From Legionella cherrii (GTDB taxonomy: Bacteria > Pseudomonadota > Gammaproteobacteria > Legionellales > Legionellaceae): a DNA stretch of 64,000 nt. A program made the position numbers and the translations under genes. The DNA lies in NCBI RefSeq assembly GCF_900635815.1, contig NZ_LR134173.1, positions 347,501 to 411,500 of the forward strand, written 5' to 3'. The notes beneath the pieces were generated by a model. The model was not told where the DNA came from, did not search any database, and was given only the letters and a program-made list of their open reading frames with translations. Below, in pieces: positions 38,553 through 48,088 of the stretch. Position 1 is the first letter of the stretch. Every line of letters begins with the position of its first letter.

Positions 38553-40472
38553 TCAGTGCTCTTCAGCAGGATTTACAATCACTTCATGCTCTGATGGTTT
38601 TTCTGGCGAGTTATTTACCACTTCGGCACCATCTAAAGGTTTTGATGAGCCCCAATCTTCCGGAGGAGAAGGCTCTTTACCGGACATAATCTCTTGTATT
38701 TGCTTGAAGTCTATAGTTTCGTATTTAATTAGGCTTTGAGCCATTAAGTGCAATTTATCCATATTGGAAACCAAAATTTCCTTGGCACGCTTGTAATTTC
38801 TATCGATAATTGCACGTACTTCATCATCAATTTGTTGCGCCGTTCTATCTGACATTTCCTTATGTTTATTCATTGAACGACCTAAAAATACTTCCTCTTC
38901 TTCTTCGCCAAAAGTAAGCGGCCCCAAAGTTGATAAGCCCCAAGTCGTGACCATTTTACGCGCGATTTCAGTGGAACGCATAATGTCATTCGACGCACCG
39001 GTGGTCACGCTATCCGCACCAAAAATAAGTTCTTCTGCAATTCGGCCACCAAATAAACTCGATAATTGGCTTTCCAGACGTCGTTTACTGTGGCTGTATC
39101 TATCTTGTTCTGGTAAGAACATCGTCACACCAAGAGCACGACCTCGTGGAATTATAGAGACTTTATAAACAGGATCATGCTCTGGGACACTTAAACCTAC
39201 AATCGCATGACCTGCTTCATGGTAAGCAGTCAGTTTTTTCTCATTATCATCCATCACCATAGAGCGCCGTTCAGCCCCCATCATGATTTTATCTTTTGCT
39301 TTATCCAGCTCTATCATGCTGACTTTACGTTTATTAGCACGCGCGGCAAATAAAGCAGCTTCGTTCACAAGATTTGCTAAATCTGCTCCTGAGAATCCTG
39401 GAGTACCTCGAGCAATTGCCATAATGTCCACATTGCCATCGACTGGAACCTTTTGCAAATGCACTCTTAATATTTGTTCCCGACCTCGAATATCCGGTAA
39501 AGGAACTACAACCTGGCGATCAAATCGGCCTGGACGTAATAATGCAGGGTCCAAAACATCCGGACGGTTTGTTGCTGCAACAACAATGACCCCTTCACTG
39601 CCTTCAAAACCATCCATTTCAACCAGCAATTGGTTTAGCGTTTGTTCACGTTCATCATGACCTCCGCCAAGACCTGCACCACGGTGGCGACCTACGGCAT
39701 CAATCTCATCTATGAAAATAATGCAGGGAGCATGTTTTTTAGCTTGTTCAAACATATCACGAACACGAGATGCACCCACACCAACAAACATTTCAACAAA
39801 ATCAGAACCTGAAATGGTGAAGAAGGGTACCTTAGCTTCACCTGCAACAGCTCGAGCTAAAAGAGTTTTACCGGTTCCTGGAGAGCCAACTAATAATACA
39901 CCGCGGGGAATACGTCCACCCAGATTTTGGAATTTGGTAGGGTCGCGTAAAAAATCAACTAATTCTTTAACTTCCTCTTTCGCTTCGTCGACCCCAGCAA
40001 CATCCGCAAAAGTTACTTTAACTTGATCTTCACCTAGCAAGCGTGCTCGTGAACGGCCAAAAGACATTGCCCCTCGACCACCCCCGCCTTGCATCTGGCG
40101 CATGAAAAAAACCCATACCCCAATTAAAAGCAACATGGGGAACCAGTTGATAAATAAATGGAGAAGGAAGCTTTCTTGTTGCTTTTCTTGGCCACTTACA
40201 TCGACTTTGCTTTTCAATAATTCACCAAGCAAAGCGTTATCTTGCATCGGCATGTAGGTAACAAAACGTTTGTTATTTTTCGTCATCCCTTTGATGATTT
40301 TATCATCCTCAATGGTGACTGAATTAACCATACCTTGATCGACTTCTTTCAAAAACTGGCTGTAAGAGAGTTTCTCAGCGACCGAGTTTCGAGGGCCGAA
40401 ATTACTGAAAACTGAAACAAGCACAATTGCTATAATCAGCCATAAAAATAAATTCTTAACCATGTCGTTCAA
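38553..40472 (-). CDS. ftsH: ATP-dependent zinc metalloprotease FtsH
   Basis: A 639-residue membrane AAA protease. Two N-terminal membrane helices (about 5-24 and 105-125) flank a periplasmic domain. The AAA module has Walker A GSPGTGKT (Ser instead of the more common Pro), Walker [12 protein letters not shown] and the second region of homology; the zinc site is HEAGH with a downstream Asp. It degrades membrane proteins and controls lipopolysaccharide synthesis. I keep the TTG at 40472 because GAGG lies 8 bp upstream; an inner ATG at 40463 is too far from it. Confidence 0.97.
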   Translation of the reverse strand: MNDMVKNLFLWLIIAIVLVSVFSNFGPRNSVAEKLSYSQFLKEVDQGMVNSVTIEDDKIIKGMTKNNKRFVTYMPMQDNALLGELLKSKVDVSGQEKQQESFLLHLFINWFPMLLLIGVWVFFMRQMQGGGGRGAMSFGRSRARLLGEDQVKVTFADVAGVDEAKEEVKELVDFLRDPTKFQNLGGRIPRGVLLVGSPGTGKTLLARAVAGEAKVPFFTISGSDFVEMFVGVGASRVRDMFEQAKKHAPCIIFIDEIDAVGRHRGAGLGGGHDEREQTLNQLLVEMDGFEGSEGVIVVAATNRPDVLDPALLRPGRFDRQVVVPLPDIRGREQILRVHLQKVPVDGNVDIMAIARGTPGFSGADLANLVNEAALFAARANKRKVSMIELDKAKDKIMMGAERRSMVMDDNEKKLTAYHEAGHAIVGLSVPEHDPVYKVSIIPRGRALGVTMFLPEQDRYSHSKRRLESQLSSLFGGRIAEELIFGADSVTTGASNDIMRSTEIARKMVTTWGLSTLGPLTFGEEEEEVFLGRSMNKHKEMSDRTAQQIDDEVRAIIDRNYKRAKEILVSNMDKLHLMAQSLIKYETIDFKQIQEIMSGKEPSPPEDWGSSKPLDGAEVVNNSPEKPSEHEVIVNPAEEH

Positions 40473-40538
40473 AGTATTAACCTCGTTAGTGACGTACAGC
40501 TTTATTTTATGATCGAATTCCTTTAGATCATAAAGTTA

Positions 40539-41159
40539 CTATAAATTGTATCCCTTTGCCAGCAAATAGGTTTCTTTTGAGCGAGCTCGCGAAGCTGAAG
40601 GCTTCCGAATCACGACTTTCTCAAAAGAAGCTCTCGCCTGTTTTACTAAATCATCAAAGCCAACCCCGTGAAAGATTTTAATCAGCATTGACCCACCAGG
40701 TTTTAACATTTTTTCCGCAAAATCAAAAGCCAGTTCCACCAAATACATGGCTCGGGGAATATCAATCGCAGCGGAGCCACTCATATTTGGGGCCATATCT
40801 GATAATAACAAGTCAACACTGCGCTCTGGAATTAGATCCATCAGTTTTTGCAACACTTCATCCTCGCGAAAATCACCGAGAATAACATCGACATCAGGTA
40901 AGGCATCCATAGGCAATATGTCCAAAGCGACGATGCGGCCGCGCCCTTGTAAGCGTTCAGATACATACTGAGTCCACCCTCCAGGGGCCGCCCCTAGATC
41001 AACTACAGTCATCCCGGGTTTAAGCAATGACTCTTTCTCGTCAACCTCTTTTAATTTGTATACGGCACGGCTACGATAGCCCTCTGCTTGTGCTTTTTTT
41101 ACATAAACATCATCAAAGTGCTCTTGCAACCACCGTTTACTGCTTTTAGTACGCTTCAT
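40539..41159 (-). CDS. rlmE: 23S rRNA 2'-O-ribose U2552 methyltransferase RlmE
   Basis: A 206-residue Rossmann methyltransferase. It has [15 protein letters not shown], the SAM motif [14 protein letters not shown] and [13 protein letters not shown] with the catalytic Asp; the K-D-K-E set characteristic of RrmJ appears intact. It methylates U2552 of 23S rRNA in the 50S subunit. The frame extends upstream to a TTG at 41180, but the family begins [10 protein letters not shown], so I use the ATG at 41159. It is transcribed toward ftsH and divergent from yhbY. Confidence 0.96.
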   Translation of the reverse strand: MKRTKSSKRWLQEHFDDVYVKKAQAEGYRSRAVYKLKEVDEKESLLKPGMTVVDLGAAPGGWTQYVSERLQGRGRIVALDILPMDALPDVDVILGDFREDEVLQKLMDLIPERSVDLLLSDMAPNMSGSAAIDIPRAMYLVELAFDFAEKMLKPGGSMLIKIFHGVGFDDLVKQARASFEKVVIRKPSASRARSKETYLLAKGYNL

Positions 41160-41253
41160 AAATTTATTTATGAGTATCAATTAGACCTATGATACTGAAT
41201 TTCACTACCTTTTCCCAGCAAAACGTGCAATAATTTGCCATTTTATCAATCAA

Positions 41254-41280
41254 CCTCCAAAATAATTGCATTATTGGAGG
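41254..41280 (+). promoter_or_regulatory. Stem-loop in the yhbY leader
   Basis: CCTCCAA (41254-41260) and TTGGAGG (41274-41280) pair, with more pairing inside through AATAAT/ATTATT. It ends 20 bp before the GTG start of yhbY and contains a GGAGG, so it could influence translation or transcription; function is inferred only. Confidence 0.4.
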
Positions 41281-41299
41281 GTATTAAGGAAACGTTACA

Positions 41300-41575
41300 G
41301 TGGATACCGCACTCAAAAAAGCGCTTAAAGCACAAGCACATCACTTAAAACCTGTCGTACTTCTTGGAGCCAAAGGATTAACTGAAGCAGTTATCGCAGA
41401 AACTGATGTTGCATTACTTTCGCACGAATTAATAAAGGTAAAAATTAACGGCGCTGAAAAAGAAGACCGACTGATTATGGCAGGTGAGCTATGCGAGCAA
41501 CTGCATGCAGAACTCGTACAAATGATAGGTAATACCGTGATTATGTACCGTAAAAATGAAGAGAAACATAAGTGA
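41300..41575 (+). CDS. yhbY: YhbY/CRM-domain RNA-binding protein
   Basis: A 91-residue CRM-domain protein with the family pattern LKAQAHHLKPVVLLGAKGLTEAV, then HELIKVKI and the final GNTVIMYRKN. It associates with pre-50S ribosomal particles in E. coli. The start is a GTG with AAGGAA upstream. It is divergent from rlmE, as in E. coli, keeping this ancient neighbourhood. Confidence 0.95.
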   Translation: MDTALKKALKAQAHHLKPVVLLGAKGLTEAVIAETDVALLSHELIKVKINGAEKEDRLIMAGELCEQLHAELVQMIGNTVIMYRKNEEKHK

Positions 41576-41703
41576 CAGAACTACGAGTATTGTATACACT
41601 AGATTTATTGTTTAGCAAAACACATATTCCCTTCAAAATCCAATCCCTAAATTAATCGTCAAAGGTGCGGGCAGACAAGGGTTATTAAATTATCGTATGG
41701 CCT

Positions 41704-42261
41704 ATGATATTAAAATACATTCCAAATGCTCTGACTTTATTACGTCTCCTATTAATTGGGCCTTTCACATTTTATTTATACCATCATGAGTACACTATTG
41801 CTTTTTATTTATTTATATTCGCTGGATTAAGTGATGGTTTGGATGGTTTTTTAGCCCGAAGTTTTAACTGGCAAAGTTTTTTTGGTTCGTTCATTGATCC
41901 GCTCGCTGATAAATTATTAATTGCCACCAGCTTCATCTCTTTAGCCTTAATTGGCGTTTTGCCTTGGTGGCTGGTCATTTTAGTTTTTCTCAGAGATTTG
42001 ACAATTTCCTTAGGGGTCCTGGCTTGGTATCGATTTATACGCCGTAAACTGGACTTTCAACCCACATTACTCAGTAAGATTAATACGGCATTACAATTAA
42101 CGCTTGTTACCTCGTGTTTATTTGAATTAGCTTATTTTGAATTTCCTCCCTACCTCCTTAATGTCTTGATCCTATTAACGACGTTTACTACAGCAATTAC
42201 TTATATTGATTATATCTGGACATGGGGCAGAAAAGCTTGGCCCAAAAAAGAACCATCATAA
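41704..42261 (+). CDS. CDP-alcohol phosphatidyltransferase family protein (PgsA-like)
   Basis: A 185-residue protein with about five membrane helices. The family motif is intact as SDGLDGFLAR followed by GSFIDPLADKL, giving the D-x2-D-G-x2-A-R-x8-G-x3-D-x3-D pattern that binds metal and the CDP-lipid. Likely product: a phosphatidylglycerophosphate or cardiolipin-type synthase. The short length fits the PgsA group, but the substrate cannot be fixed from motifs. The stop TAA shares a base with the ATG of hda (TAATG), so the two are coupled. Confidence 0.88.
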   Translation: MILKYIPNALTLLRLLLIGPFTFYLYHHEYTIAFYLFIFAGLSDGLDGFLARSFNWQSFFGSFIDPLADKLLIATSFISLALIGVLPWWLVILVFLRDLTISLGVLAWYRFIRRKLDFQPTLLSKINTALQLTLVTSCLFELAYFEFPPYLLNVLILLTTFTTAITYIDYIWTWGRKAWPKKEPS

Positions 42262-42953
42262 TGAATAAGCAATTAGCACTGGCTATAAAATTAAATGATG
42301 AATCAACCCTAGCTGATTTCAACTGGGGTTCGAATAAACTCCTGCAACAACAATTGCATAACATGCTCACGCAAAGAGAAGATCGGTTGCTTTATCTGTG
42401 GGGCAATACAGGTAGTGGAAAAACTCACTTATTGCAAGCCTGTTGTCAAGCCGTTAATTCCACTCAAACCGCCATCTATCTCCCTTTAACTCTTCTTAAA
42501 GAATGGGGACCGCAAACCATAGAAGGTGTGGAAGAACAAGAATTAATCTGTATTGATGATATAGACATGATTGCCAAAGATTCTGAATGGGAAGAGGCCT
42601 TATTCCATTTATACAATAAAATCAAAGACATGGAAAAAAGTACTTTAATCATTTCGGGAAATCAATCACCAACCACAATCCCCATCCAGTTAGCTGACTT
42701 ACGCTCTAGATTAAGTTGGGGTTTGGTCATCCAGTTAATGGAATTAAATGATGAAGATAAAATTAATACCTTAAAACTGCATGCTTTAAAACGAGGATTT
42801 GATTTACCCAATAGTGTAGGGCAATTCCTCCTCAATCGATGTTCGCGAAATATGCATGATTTGCACAATTTGCTTAACCGTTTGGATGATGCCTCACTTG
42901 CCGCGCAACGAAAAATAACCATTCCTTTCGTAAAAGATATCTTAAATATATAA
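42261..42953 (+). CDS. hda: DnaA regulatory inactivator Hda
   Basis: A 230-residue AAA protein related to the DnaA ATPase core but lacking its DNA-binding C-terminus. It has Walker A WGNTGSGKTHLLQA, Walker B LICIDDIDMIA and a sensor region near DLRSRLSWG. Hda with the loaded sliding clamp stimulates ATP hydrolysis by DnaA and prevents re-initiation. I use the ATG at 42261; the frame opens at 42222, but that would extend it into the upstream gene. A pgsA-like gene beside hda is also seen in other gammaproteobacteria. Confidence 0.9.
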   Translation: MNKQLALAIKLNDESTLADFNWGSNKLLQQQLHNMLTQREDRLLYLWGNTGSGKTHLLQACCQAVNSTQTAIYLPLTLLKEWGPQTIEGVEEQELICIDDIDMIAKDSEWEEALFHLYNKIKDMEKSTLIISGNQSPTTIPIQLADLRSRLSWGLVIQLMELNDEDKINTLKLHALKRGFDLPNSVGQFLLNRCSRNMHDLHNLLNRLDDASLAAQRKITIPFVKDILNI

Positions 42954-43012
42954 CTTCAAAAAGCAGACCAAATTCTAAAGAATGGATTACTTGTATCCAA
43001 TGCCAACCAGCT

Positions 43013-44251
43013 CTAGATGCAAAAACATAGGGTCTTATCTAAATTTTCCTGCTCACTGGAAATAGGCGGTAATAAATCCGGAGGTTTAAGGAAGGAATAA
43101 TAATTACTGCTTGCTTTTATTTTAATGATGACTGCCCGTTCCGCTGTAGGTTCATCCTCGCTAACGCAAACACGGTCCCCTAACTGAGCCAGTCTATTCG
43201 CTAATCTGGATGCATTAATTATTTTACTCTCTAAATTAGCAAGCTTTTTTGTTTCCTTTATTATCAAATCCTTATCACATAATTTATGTACATTTTCTTC
43301 ATTCAGGCCAAACCAGCTGCTTATTAACTTATTTAGTCCAGGGCGCTCAACATACCAATAAAGACTTAATGCGGCTATTCCAACTAGAGTACTAAAAATA
43401 AATACCGGCCAAAAAGTCGAAATTATTGAAGAGACAAAGAGACTGGATATAAAAAGTGCTACTGATTGGCCTGCAAAAAAACCGCCGCCCAAGAAAAGGA
43501 CTGCAGAAGCTCCTGAAATTAGCGTTTTGGCCATTTGCATGTCGTCACTATGAAGCGCCTGCTCAAATTGCTTACTGGCCTCTGTCAGCGATTGAAAACG
43601 TGTTTGCAACATGGAAATTATTTTTTTTAATTGTTGTAAATCACTTGGAGACATCTCTGAATCTGAAAAATCGTATCTCTCGACTTTTTTTCTTATGGAT
43701 TTAATCATCTGTAATTGCCACAAGTAGGCATCTAATAATTTATAAGCCTCGCTAAGCTTGACTCCCAAAGCATTTGATACTTTGACTAAATCAAACCCGC
43801 AAAAAACGATTACAGAAAGAAATGAAAATAAAAATCCAGCAGCAAGAATCACTGACGGGGACAACTCGAAAATGCTCAATATGGTGACGATACCATCAAA
43901 TCCCTGACAAGCAGCGACCAAAATGCCTGCCGCGGTAAGTAAGGCAAACTTGATTTTGTCTGTCACCGACTCGTCTTTATCTTCTTTGGGCAATTTGATG
44001 TCATCCCCTTTCATAGCTGCAAATAAATCGCGCAACAGCTCATTTCGTAGGGATACCATAATAAATTCGATTTTTTGTTGTTCTGCTTTTGACTTATTGA
44101 AATGATTCAACTGTCCTTTATTTAACCAATTTATCAACGTGATCAGATCAATAGACGACGTAATAGAAGGAAGTTCATCGACTTCAGCACCTGATGCTAA
44201 CCAATACTTCCTTATCAATTTTTGAGATCGTAGGCTAATTAAGATGTTCAT
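43013..44251 (-). CDS. Orphan membrane protein with two hydrophobic regions and a coiled coil
   Basis: A protein of about 412 residues from the ATG at 44251 (GAGAAAG upstream; the frame extends to a TTG at 44284). A charged N-terminal third is followed by hydrophobic segments (ALLTAAGILVAAC and PSVILAAGFLFSFLSVIVF), then a helical, coiled-coil-like stretch (LQQLKKIISMLQTRFQSLTEA) and a second hydrophobic pair (VLFLGGGFFAGQSVALFIS onward, then PVFIFSTLVGIAALSLYW), and a soluble tail. I recognise no family. Its layout closely parallels the protein at 46733-48004. In a Legionella such proteins are candidate Dot/Icm substrates; this is inference. Confidence 0.78.
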   Translation of the reverse strand: MNILISLRSQKLIRKYWLASGAEVDELPSITSSIDLITLINWLNKGQLNHFNKSKAEQQKIEFIMVSLRNELLRDLFAAMKGDDIKLPKEDKDESVTDKIKFALLTAAGILVAACQGFDGIVTILSIFELSPSVILAAGFLFSFLSVIVFCGFDLVKVSNALGVKLSEAYKLLDAYLWQLQMIKSIRKKVERYDFSDSEMSPSDLQQLKKIISMLQTRFQSLTEASKQFEQALHSDDMQMAKTLISGASAVLFLGGGFFAGQSVALFISSLFVSSIISTFWPVFIFSTLVGIAALSLYWYVERPGLNKLISSWFGLNEENVHKLCDKDLIIKETKKLANLESKIINASRLANRLAQLGDRVCVSEDEPTAERAVIIKIKASSNYYSFLKPPDLLPPISSEQENLDKTLCFCI

Positions 44252-44284
44252 TTCTTTCTCATTATCGCAGTTGGGTGAAGACAA

Positions 44285-44627
44285 ACTTAGCGCTTTAAAA
44301 AATCTTGTCTACGTCCCGTGCCTTGTTCCCGGGAGCCAGTGATGTTGGGTTATTCTTGGATTATGAGGGCTCGCCACAGAACGCAGAAGTGGAATATGCT
44401 CAGCGATCCTTCAGTTTAATGGCTGTAAACGATTGCCCCAGGGTCTAATATGGAATCTGGACGTCACAACGCTTCACCTCGATTACAATTTTTCAACTTT
44501 ATTACCTAGTACTGCACAATAGTACAATAGAATCCATCCATATGAACACAGTTTATCCAATTTATCTTAAAAACTCCTTGATAAATATGAAGTTATCAGC
44601 AATAAGGCTGCAAAATTTACAACTTTT
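44285..44627. other. Intergenic region, no gene seen
   Basis: About 340 bp between the minus-strand orphan and the lipoprotein promoter. Base composition is ordinary; I see no tRNA, no convincing ORF with a ribosome binding site, and no clear repeat. Confidence 0.4.
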
Positions 44628-44656
44628 TTGATTAACTTATGGCCGTGAAGTATAAT
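44628..44656 (+). promoter_or_regulatory. Sigma-70 promoter of the lipoprotein gene
   Basis: TTGATT (44628-44633), a 17-bp spacer and a perfect TATAAT (44651-44656) lie 31 bp before the ATG at 44688. The predicted leader is about 25 nt. Confidence 0.7.
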
Positions 44657-44687
44657 TAATGTACGAACATTGACGAAGGAAGCGAAC

Positions 44688-44978
44688 ATGAAAAAACTTG
44701 TTATCGCAGCACTAGTGTTTGTACCTACACTCCTATTAAGCGGTTGTTATGTCTCCTCTTATCCCGGGGGCTACTATTATTCCGGCTATTATCCAAGTTA
44801 CTACTCAAGTTACTACTATCCAAGTGGTGGTTACTACTACTCTGGCTGGGGTCATCGTGGAAACTGGGGTTATTGGGGTGGGCGTGGCTGGTCTGGTCGC
44901 GGTTGGCACGGTGGTGGCTGGCATGGCGGCTGGCATGGTTGGCGCGGCGGTCACGGCGGCCGCGGCCACTGGAGATAA
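44688..44978 (+). CDS. Gly/Tyr/Trp-rich lipoprotein
   Basis: A 96-residue protein. The signal peptide ends in a lipobox, LLLSGC (Cys19), so it should be lipidated and anchored in a membrane. The mature part has two low-complexity blocks: Tyr/Ser/Pro repeats (SGYYPSYYSSYYYPSGG) followed by Gly/Trp/His/Arg repeats (GRGWHGGGWHGGWHGW). The second block raises local GC content, which also opens long frames in other phases. AAGGAA lies upstream of the ATG. No enzyme motif exists; a surface, adhesive or metal-binding role through His/Tyr is possible. Similar repeat-rich small lipoproteins occur in several gammaproteobacteria. Confidence 0.85.
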   Translation: MKKLVIAALVFVPTLLLSGCYVSSYPGGYYYSGYYPSYYSSYYYPSGGYYYSGWGHRGNWGYWGGRGWSGRGWHGGGWHGGWHGWRGGHGGRGHWR

Positions 44979-44992
44979 GATTAAATTCAGTT

Positions 44993-45020
44993 AACCTCAA
45001 TTCGCGAGTGAATTGAGGTT
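44993..45020. terminator. Hairpin after the lipoprotein gene
   Basis: AACCTCAATTC (44993-45003) and GAATTGAGGTT (45010-45020) form a perfect 11-bp stem with a 6-nt loop in the convergent gap between the lipoprotein gene and the POT transporter. Confidence 0.65.
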
Positions 45021-45039
45021 AAAATGATTCTTCCAAATT

Positions 45040-45064
45040 AGAACCATGATTTAATCATGGTTCT
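45040..45064. terminator. Second hairpin in the convergent gap
   Basis: AGAACCATGATT (45040-45051) and AATCATGGTTCT (45053-45064) form a near-perfect 12-bp palindrome, followed on the plus strand within 10 bp by a T-rich run. With the hairpin at 44993 it probably makes a bidirectional terminator block. Confidence 0.6.
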
Positions 45065-45098
45065 ATCCTGTTATTTTTTATCCATGAAATGACTCGGC

Positions 45099-46607
45099 TC
45101 ATGGTTGTACTATAAAGCACTTAGACACAGAGAATTCTGCTTCTTGTGCTTCTTGGTGCAAGTCTGTCTTTTTCACCGCAATATAGCGACTTAATCGCGG
45201 CGATAATAACCACATCAGCAACGCAATAATTAAGGTGACAAGGCCAATACAGGCAAATACATAGGTATAAATCATCAATGAGTCCACCCCGGGTTTAATG
45301 TGTTCGGGAAGTGCTGTATATGAGGCGACGGTAGCGCCAATAAATCCTGCTATCGCGGAAGTTAAAAACCACATCCCCATCACAAAACCGACGATTTGCG
45401 TGGGTACTAATTCTGCAACCATCGCGACACCCAGTGCAGATACCAACAATTCACCAAGACTTTGAAACAAATAACTTATGATTAGCCACCAAGAAGAAAC
45501 CATGCCCTGGTCTGTATAAAAATAGCGTGCAAAAAAGAGCATTAAAAAGCTTATCCCACACATGGTCATCCCTAACGAAAATTTATAAGGAATAGAAAAC
45601 TGGATGCCTTTCTTATTGAGAAGATCATAAAAATAGGCCAAAACAGGACTCATTAATACAATCCAGATGGGATTTAATGCCTGAAAACTTTGTGCATCAA
45701 TAGTGATGCCAAAGAAAACTGGGATTACATTATGTACTGCAAATAAATTTAAGGAAGTGGGCATCTGTTGATATAAAGTAAAGAAAATGATTGCTTCCAG
45801 CATCAAGGCCAAAGCAACCAGCATGCGTCTGCGGACAATTTTACTTTCTTTACGGGTCATAAAAAGATAATAAGCAATGACCGCAAGGGTAATAAACCAA
45901 AATAAATTTTTAGCAAGCATTACATGTTGTAATAAATAAGCAGAACACTCGGTAAGAATGAATATCCCAATTAAGATCATCAGCCATTGAGAAAAGGATA
46001 TTTTCCGTTTGTCAGCATCTGTATTGATGTGCTCAATAAATTTACGTTGCAGCCAATAATTGGCCAACCCAATTAACAAACCGATTGCACTCATCAAATA
46101 AGCATATGAATAACCATAGCGACTCGCTATGGCTGGGCCTGCAAATAGCGCAATCATACTGCCTAAGTTGATTGCCATATAATACAAGGTAAAGCCGCCA
46201 TGCAAGCGGGGATCATTTTCTTCATAACACTTTGCCAGCAAATTCGAAGGATTTGCTTTAAATAAACCATTGCCAACACAAATTAGGCCTAAAGCTAGGA
46301 AAACATGGGCTTTATCAGTAACCGCTAAAGAAAAATAACCTGCTGCCAAAACAATAAGACCGAGAACGATGGTACGCTTGGTACCTAATAGCCTATCACC
46401 CAAATAGCCGCCGACAACCACCATACCGTAAACTAAAGCGGAATAAGCACCGAACGTATAATAAGAAATCGTATCGCTGTAACCCAAATAACGAATAAAA
46501 AATAAAGTCAAAATCCCTTGTACAGTATAAAACCCAAACCGCTCCCATAACTCCAACATAAAAATCATGTGGAATGCACGAGGTTGCTCGCGAAGTATAT
46601 TCACCAT
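45099..46607 (-). CDS. POT/PTR family proton-dependent peptide transporter
   Basis: A 502-residue major-facilitator protein with about 14 membrane helices. The N-terminal motif LWERFGFYTVQGIL (the ExxER-type proton-coupling segment) and the loop GGYLGDRLLGTKRTIVLG are typical of bacterial POT transporters such as DtpA/YbgH. It would import di- or tripeptides with protons, in keeping with the amino-acid-based nutrition of Legionella. A ribosome binding site (AAGGAAG) precedes the ATG. It appears monocistronic. Confidence 0.9.
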   Translation of the reverse strand: MVNILREQPRAFHMIFMLELWERFGFYTVQGILTLFFIRYLGYSDTISYYTFGAYSALVYGMVVVGGYLGDRLLGTKRTIVLGLIVLAAGYFSLAVTDKAHVFLALGLICVGNGLFKANPSNLLAKCYEENDPRLHGGFTLYYMAINLGSMIALFAGPAIASRYGYSYAYLMSAIGLLIGLANYWLQRKFIEHINTDADKRKISFSQWLMILIGIFILTECSAYLLQHVMLAKNLFWFITLAVIAYYLFMTRKESKIVRRRMLVALALMLEAIIFFTLYQQMPTSLNLFAVHNVIPVFFGITIDAQSFQALNPIWIVLMSPVLAYFYDLLNKKGIQFSIPYKFSLGMTMCGISFLMLFFARYFYTDQGMVSSWWLIISYLFQSLGELLVSALGVAMVAELVPTQIVGFVMGMWFLTSAIAGFIGATVASYTALPEHIKPGVDSLMIYTYVFACIGLVTLIIALLMWLLSPRLSRYIAVKKTDLHQEAQEAEFSVSKCFIVQP

Positions 46608-46732
46608 GAGGTTTCTTCCTTTGAGGGGTATTTTTTTAACTTAAAGGAGTTTTTCATTTTTTGCAATGAGCTTTAGTCTAAAAAATTGATAAACAAAAAT
46701 AGGCCGATATAATCGGTTATCGGTTGAAAAAG

Positions 46733-48004
46733 TTAAGACAATCCATTCATATAGGGTTGATACCCACTGATGTGTGAAGGGGCAGCAGCGTTCTTTCCGG
46801 TTTGAAATAGTGGTGTTGTGCTCGCTGATGAATAATCGATATCTTGGGACGGCGCTTTTTTTAAAATATCATTCGCATTTGCTTTGCTGCCCCAAAAACT
46901 CTCTAACATCAAATCCGTTGATAGTTCATGCTCAAGGTCATACGTATCGGCATGCTCACTTTTTGCTGCATTGGCGTTGAATTTACTACGAATCCGTCCA
47001 CTTATAAATTGCGACAAGGGTATTGCCAAACGAACTGCAACAAAGGCAAGTGACATAGCGGATACTGCAGTTAGTATTCCTAAACCTGCTAGTGGAAAAA
47101 ATAAAGAGACAATCAAACCACTCAACGCCAGTGCAGATAAACTAAAAGCAACGCCTTTAGTCATTACTTGCATCAAGTTCACATTCTCTAGTTTTTTATT
47201 TAAATCCAATTCTTTTAACTTAAGTTCAAGTAAGTGTCTCTTTTGTGCTGCAAAAGCTTCTTGAAGCAATGCAATTTGGGTGCATAGGGAAATCAGCTCA
47301 AATTCAGTAGGCATTTTATTTAAAGCAATTGTCAATCCCACTGCCTTCCTCTGAATCGCATCCATTTCAAGTTCCGCATCGGAAAGCAACTTCCTAATAC
47401 CCCTTCTTTCTTTACTTATTTGATAATATTCATGAAGCGCCTTAGCCAATAAAAATAAACTCAAAGCCAAGGAGATTGCAACTGTGGTAAAGGCAATTGC
47501 CACGGCTATGGCAGGGACAGCCATCGACGTGATGGTCAGGGCAAACAATACCCCAGAAATAAACCACTTCGCATTATTCTCGCGGGTTACCGGAATTTTT
47601 GTATTGAGCAGATAACAGGCTAAATAAATAAAAGGAATAAGTAGAAAATCTAATACAGCCAAAATAATTGAGCCGGCACTCAAGCCGATGGTCAGTGACT
47701 TGGTAGGTGGAATATTCTGAAAGGTTCTAGCAGAAGAACCAATCTGCATCATTGCTTTGCTTGAATCACCCGTAGTTTTGATAATCTGTGAGATCCATAC
47801 TACTTTTTTTGAGACTTTGTCAGAGTCGAACTTAGAAATTGATAGTTCTGCATCATAATCGATTGAGCGCTGAATATCCTGAAGAATTACAGCTGCTTCA
47901 TGTATCGTATTCGCAATCTCAGACTCTATCATGCTTAGTAATAGCTCATTTTGATGAAAAGATATAATATCCGATTTCGCTGCACTTGTGTAAATTTTTT
48001 TCAC
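46733..48004 (-). CDS. Orphan membrane protein with two hydrophobic regions and a coiled coil
   Basis: A 423-residue protein read from a GTG at 48004; no good ribosome binding site is visible, and an inner ATG at 47929 is possible. After a soluble N-terminus (about 1-105) come hydrophobic segments (GLSAGSIILAVLDFLLIPFI; WFISGVLFALTITSMAVPAI onward to about 188). A charged heptad-rich stretch follows, with KRHLLELKLKELDLNKKLEN, then a second hydrophobic region (about 270-320) and a Ser/Asn-rich tail. I recognise no family. The topology mirrors the orphan at 43013. Membrane plus coiled coil is a common build of Legionella effectors, but no translocation signal is demonstrated. Confidence 0.78.
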   Translation of the reverse strand: MKKIYTSAAKSDIISFHQNELLLSMIESEIANTIHEAAVILQDIQRSIDYDAELSISKFDSDKVSKKVVWISQIIKTTGDSSKAMMQIGSSARTFQNIPPTKSLTIGLSAGSIILAVLDFLLIPFIYLACYLLNTKIPVTRENNAKWFISGVLFALTITSMAVPAIAVAIAFTTVAISLALSLFLLAKALHEYYQISKERRGIRKLLSDAELEMDAIQRKAVGLTIALNKMPTEFELISLCTQIALLQEAFAAQKRHLLELKLKELDLNKKLENVNLMQVMTKGVAFSLSALALSGLIVSLFFPLAGLGILTAVSAMSLAFVAVRLAIPLSQFISGRIRSKFNANAAKSEHADTYDLEHELSTDLMLESFWGSKANANDILKKAPSQDIDYSSASTTPLFQTGKNAAAPSHISGYQPYMNGLS

Positions 48005-48088
48005 ACTAAAAATGAGAACTTGCTAATCCGGCGTAAGTTCAACTATATTTCACATAGATACTAAATAAATGCGATAAAAATAATCATT

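Noticed and set aside
44725..45016. Several long open frames on both strands over the lipoprotein gene
   Set aside because: They arise from the repetitive GC-rich codons; only the plus-strand frame with promoter, ribosome binding site and lipobox is supported.
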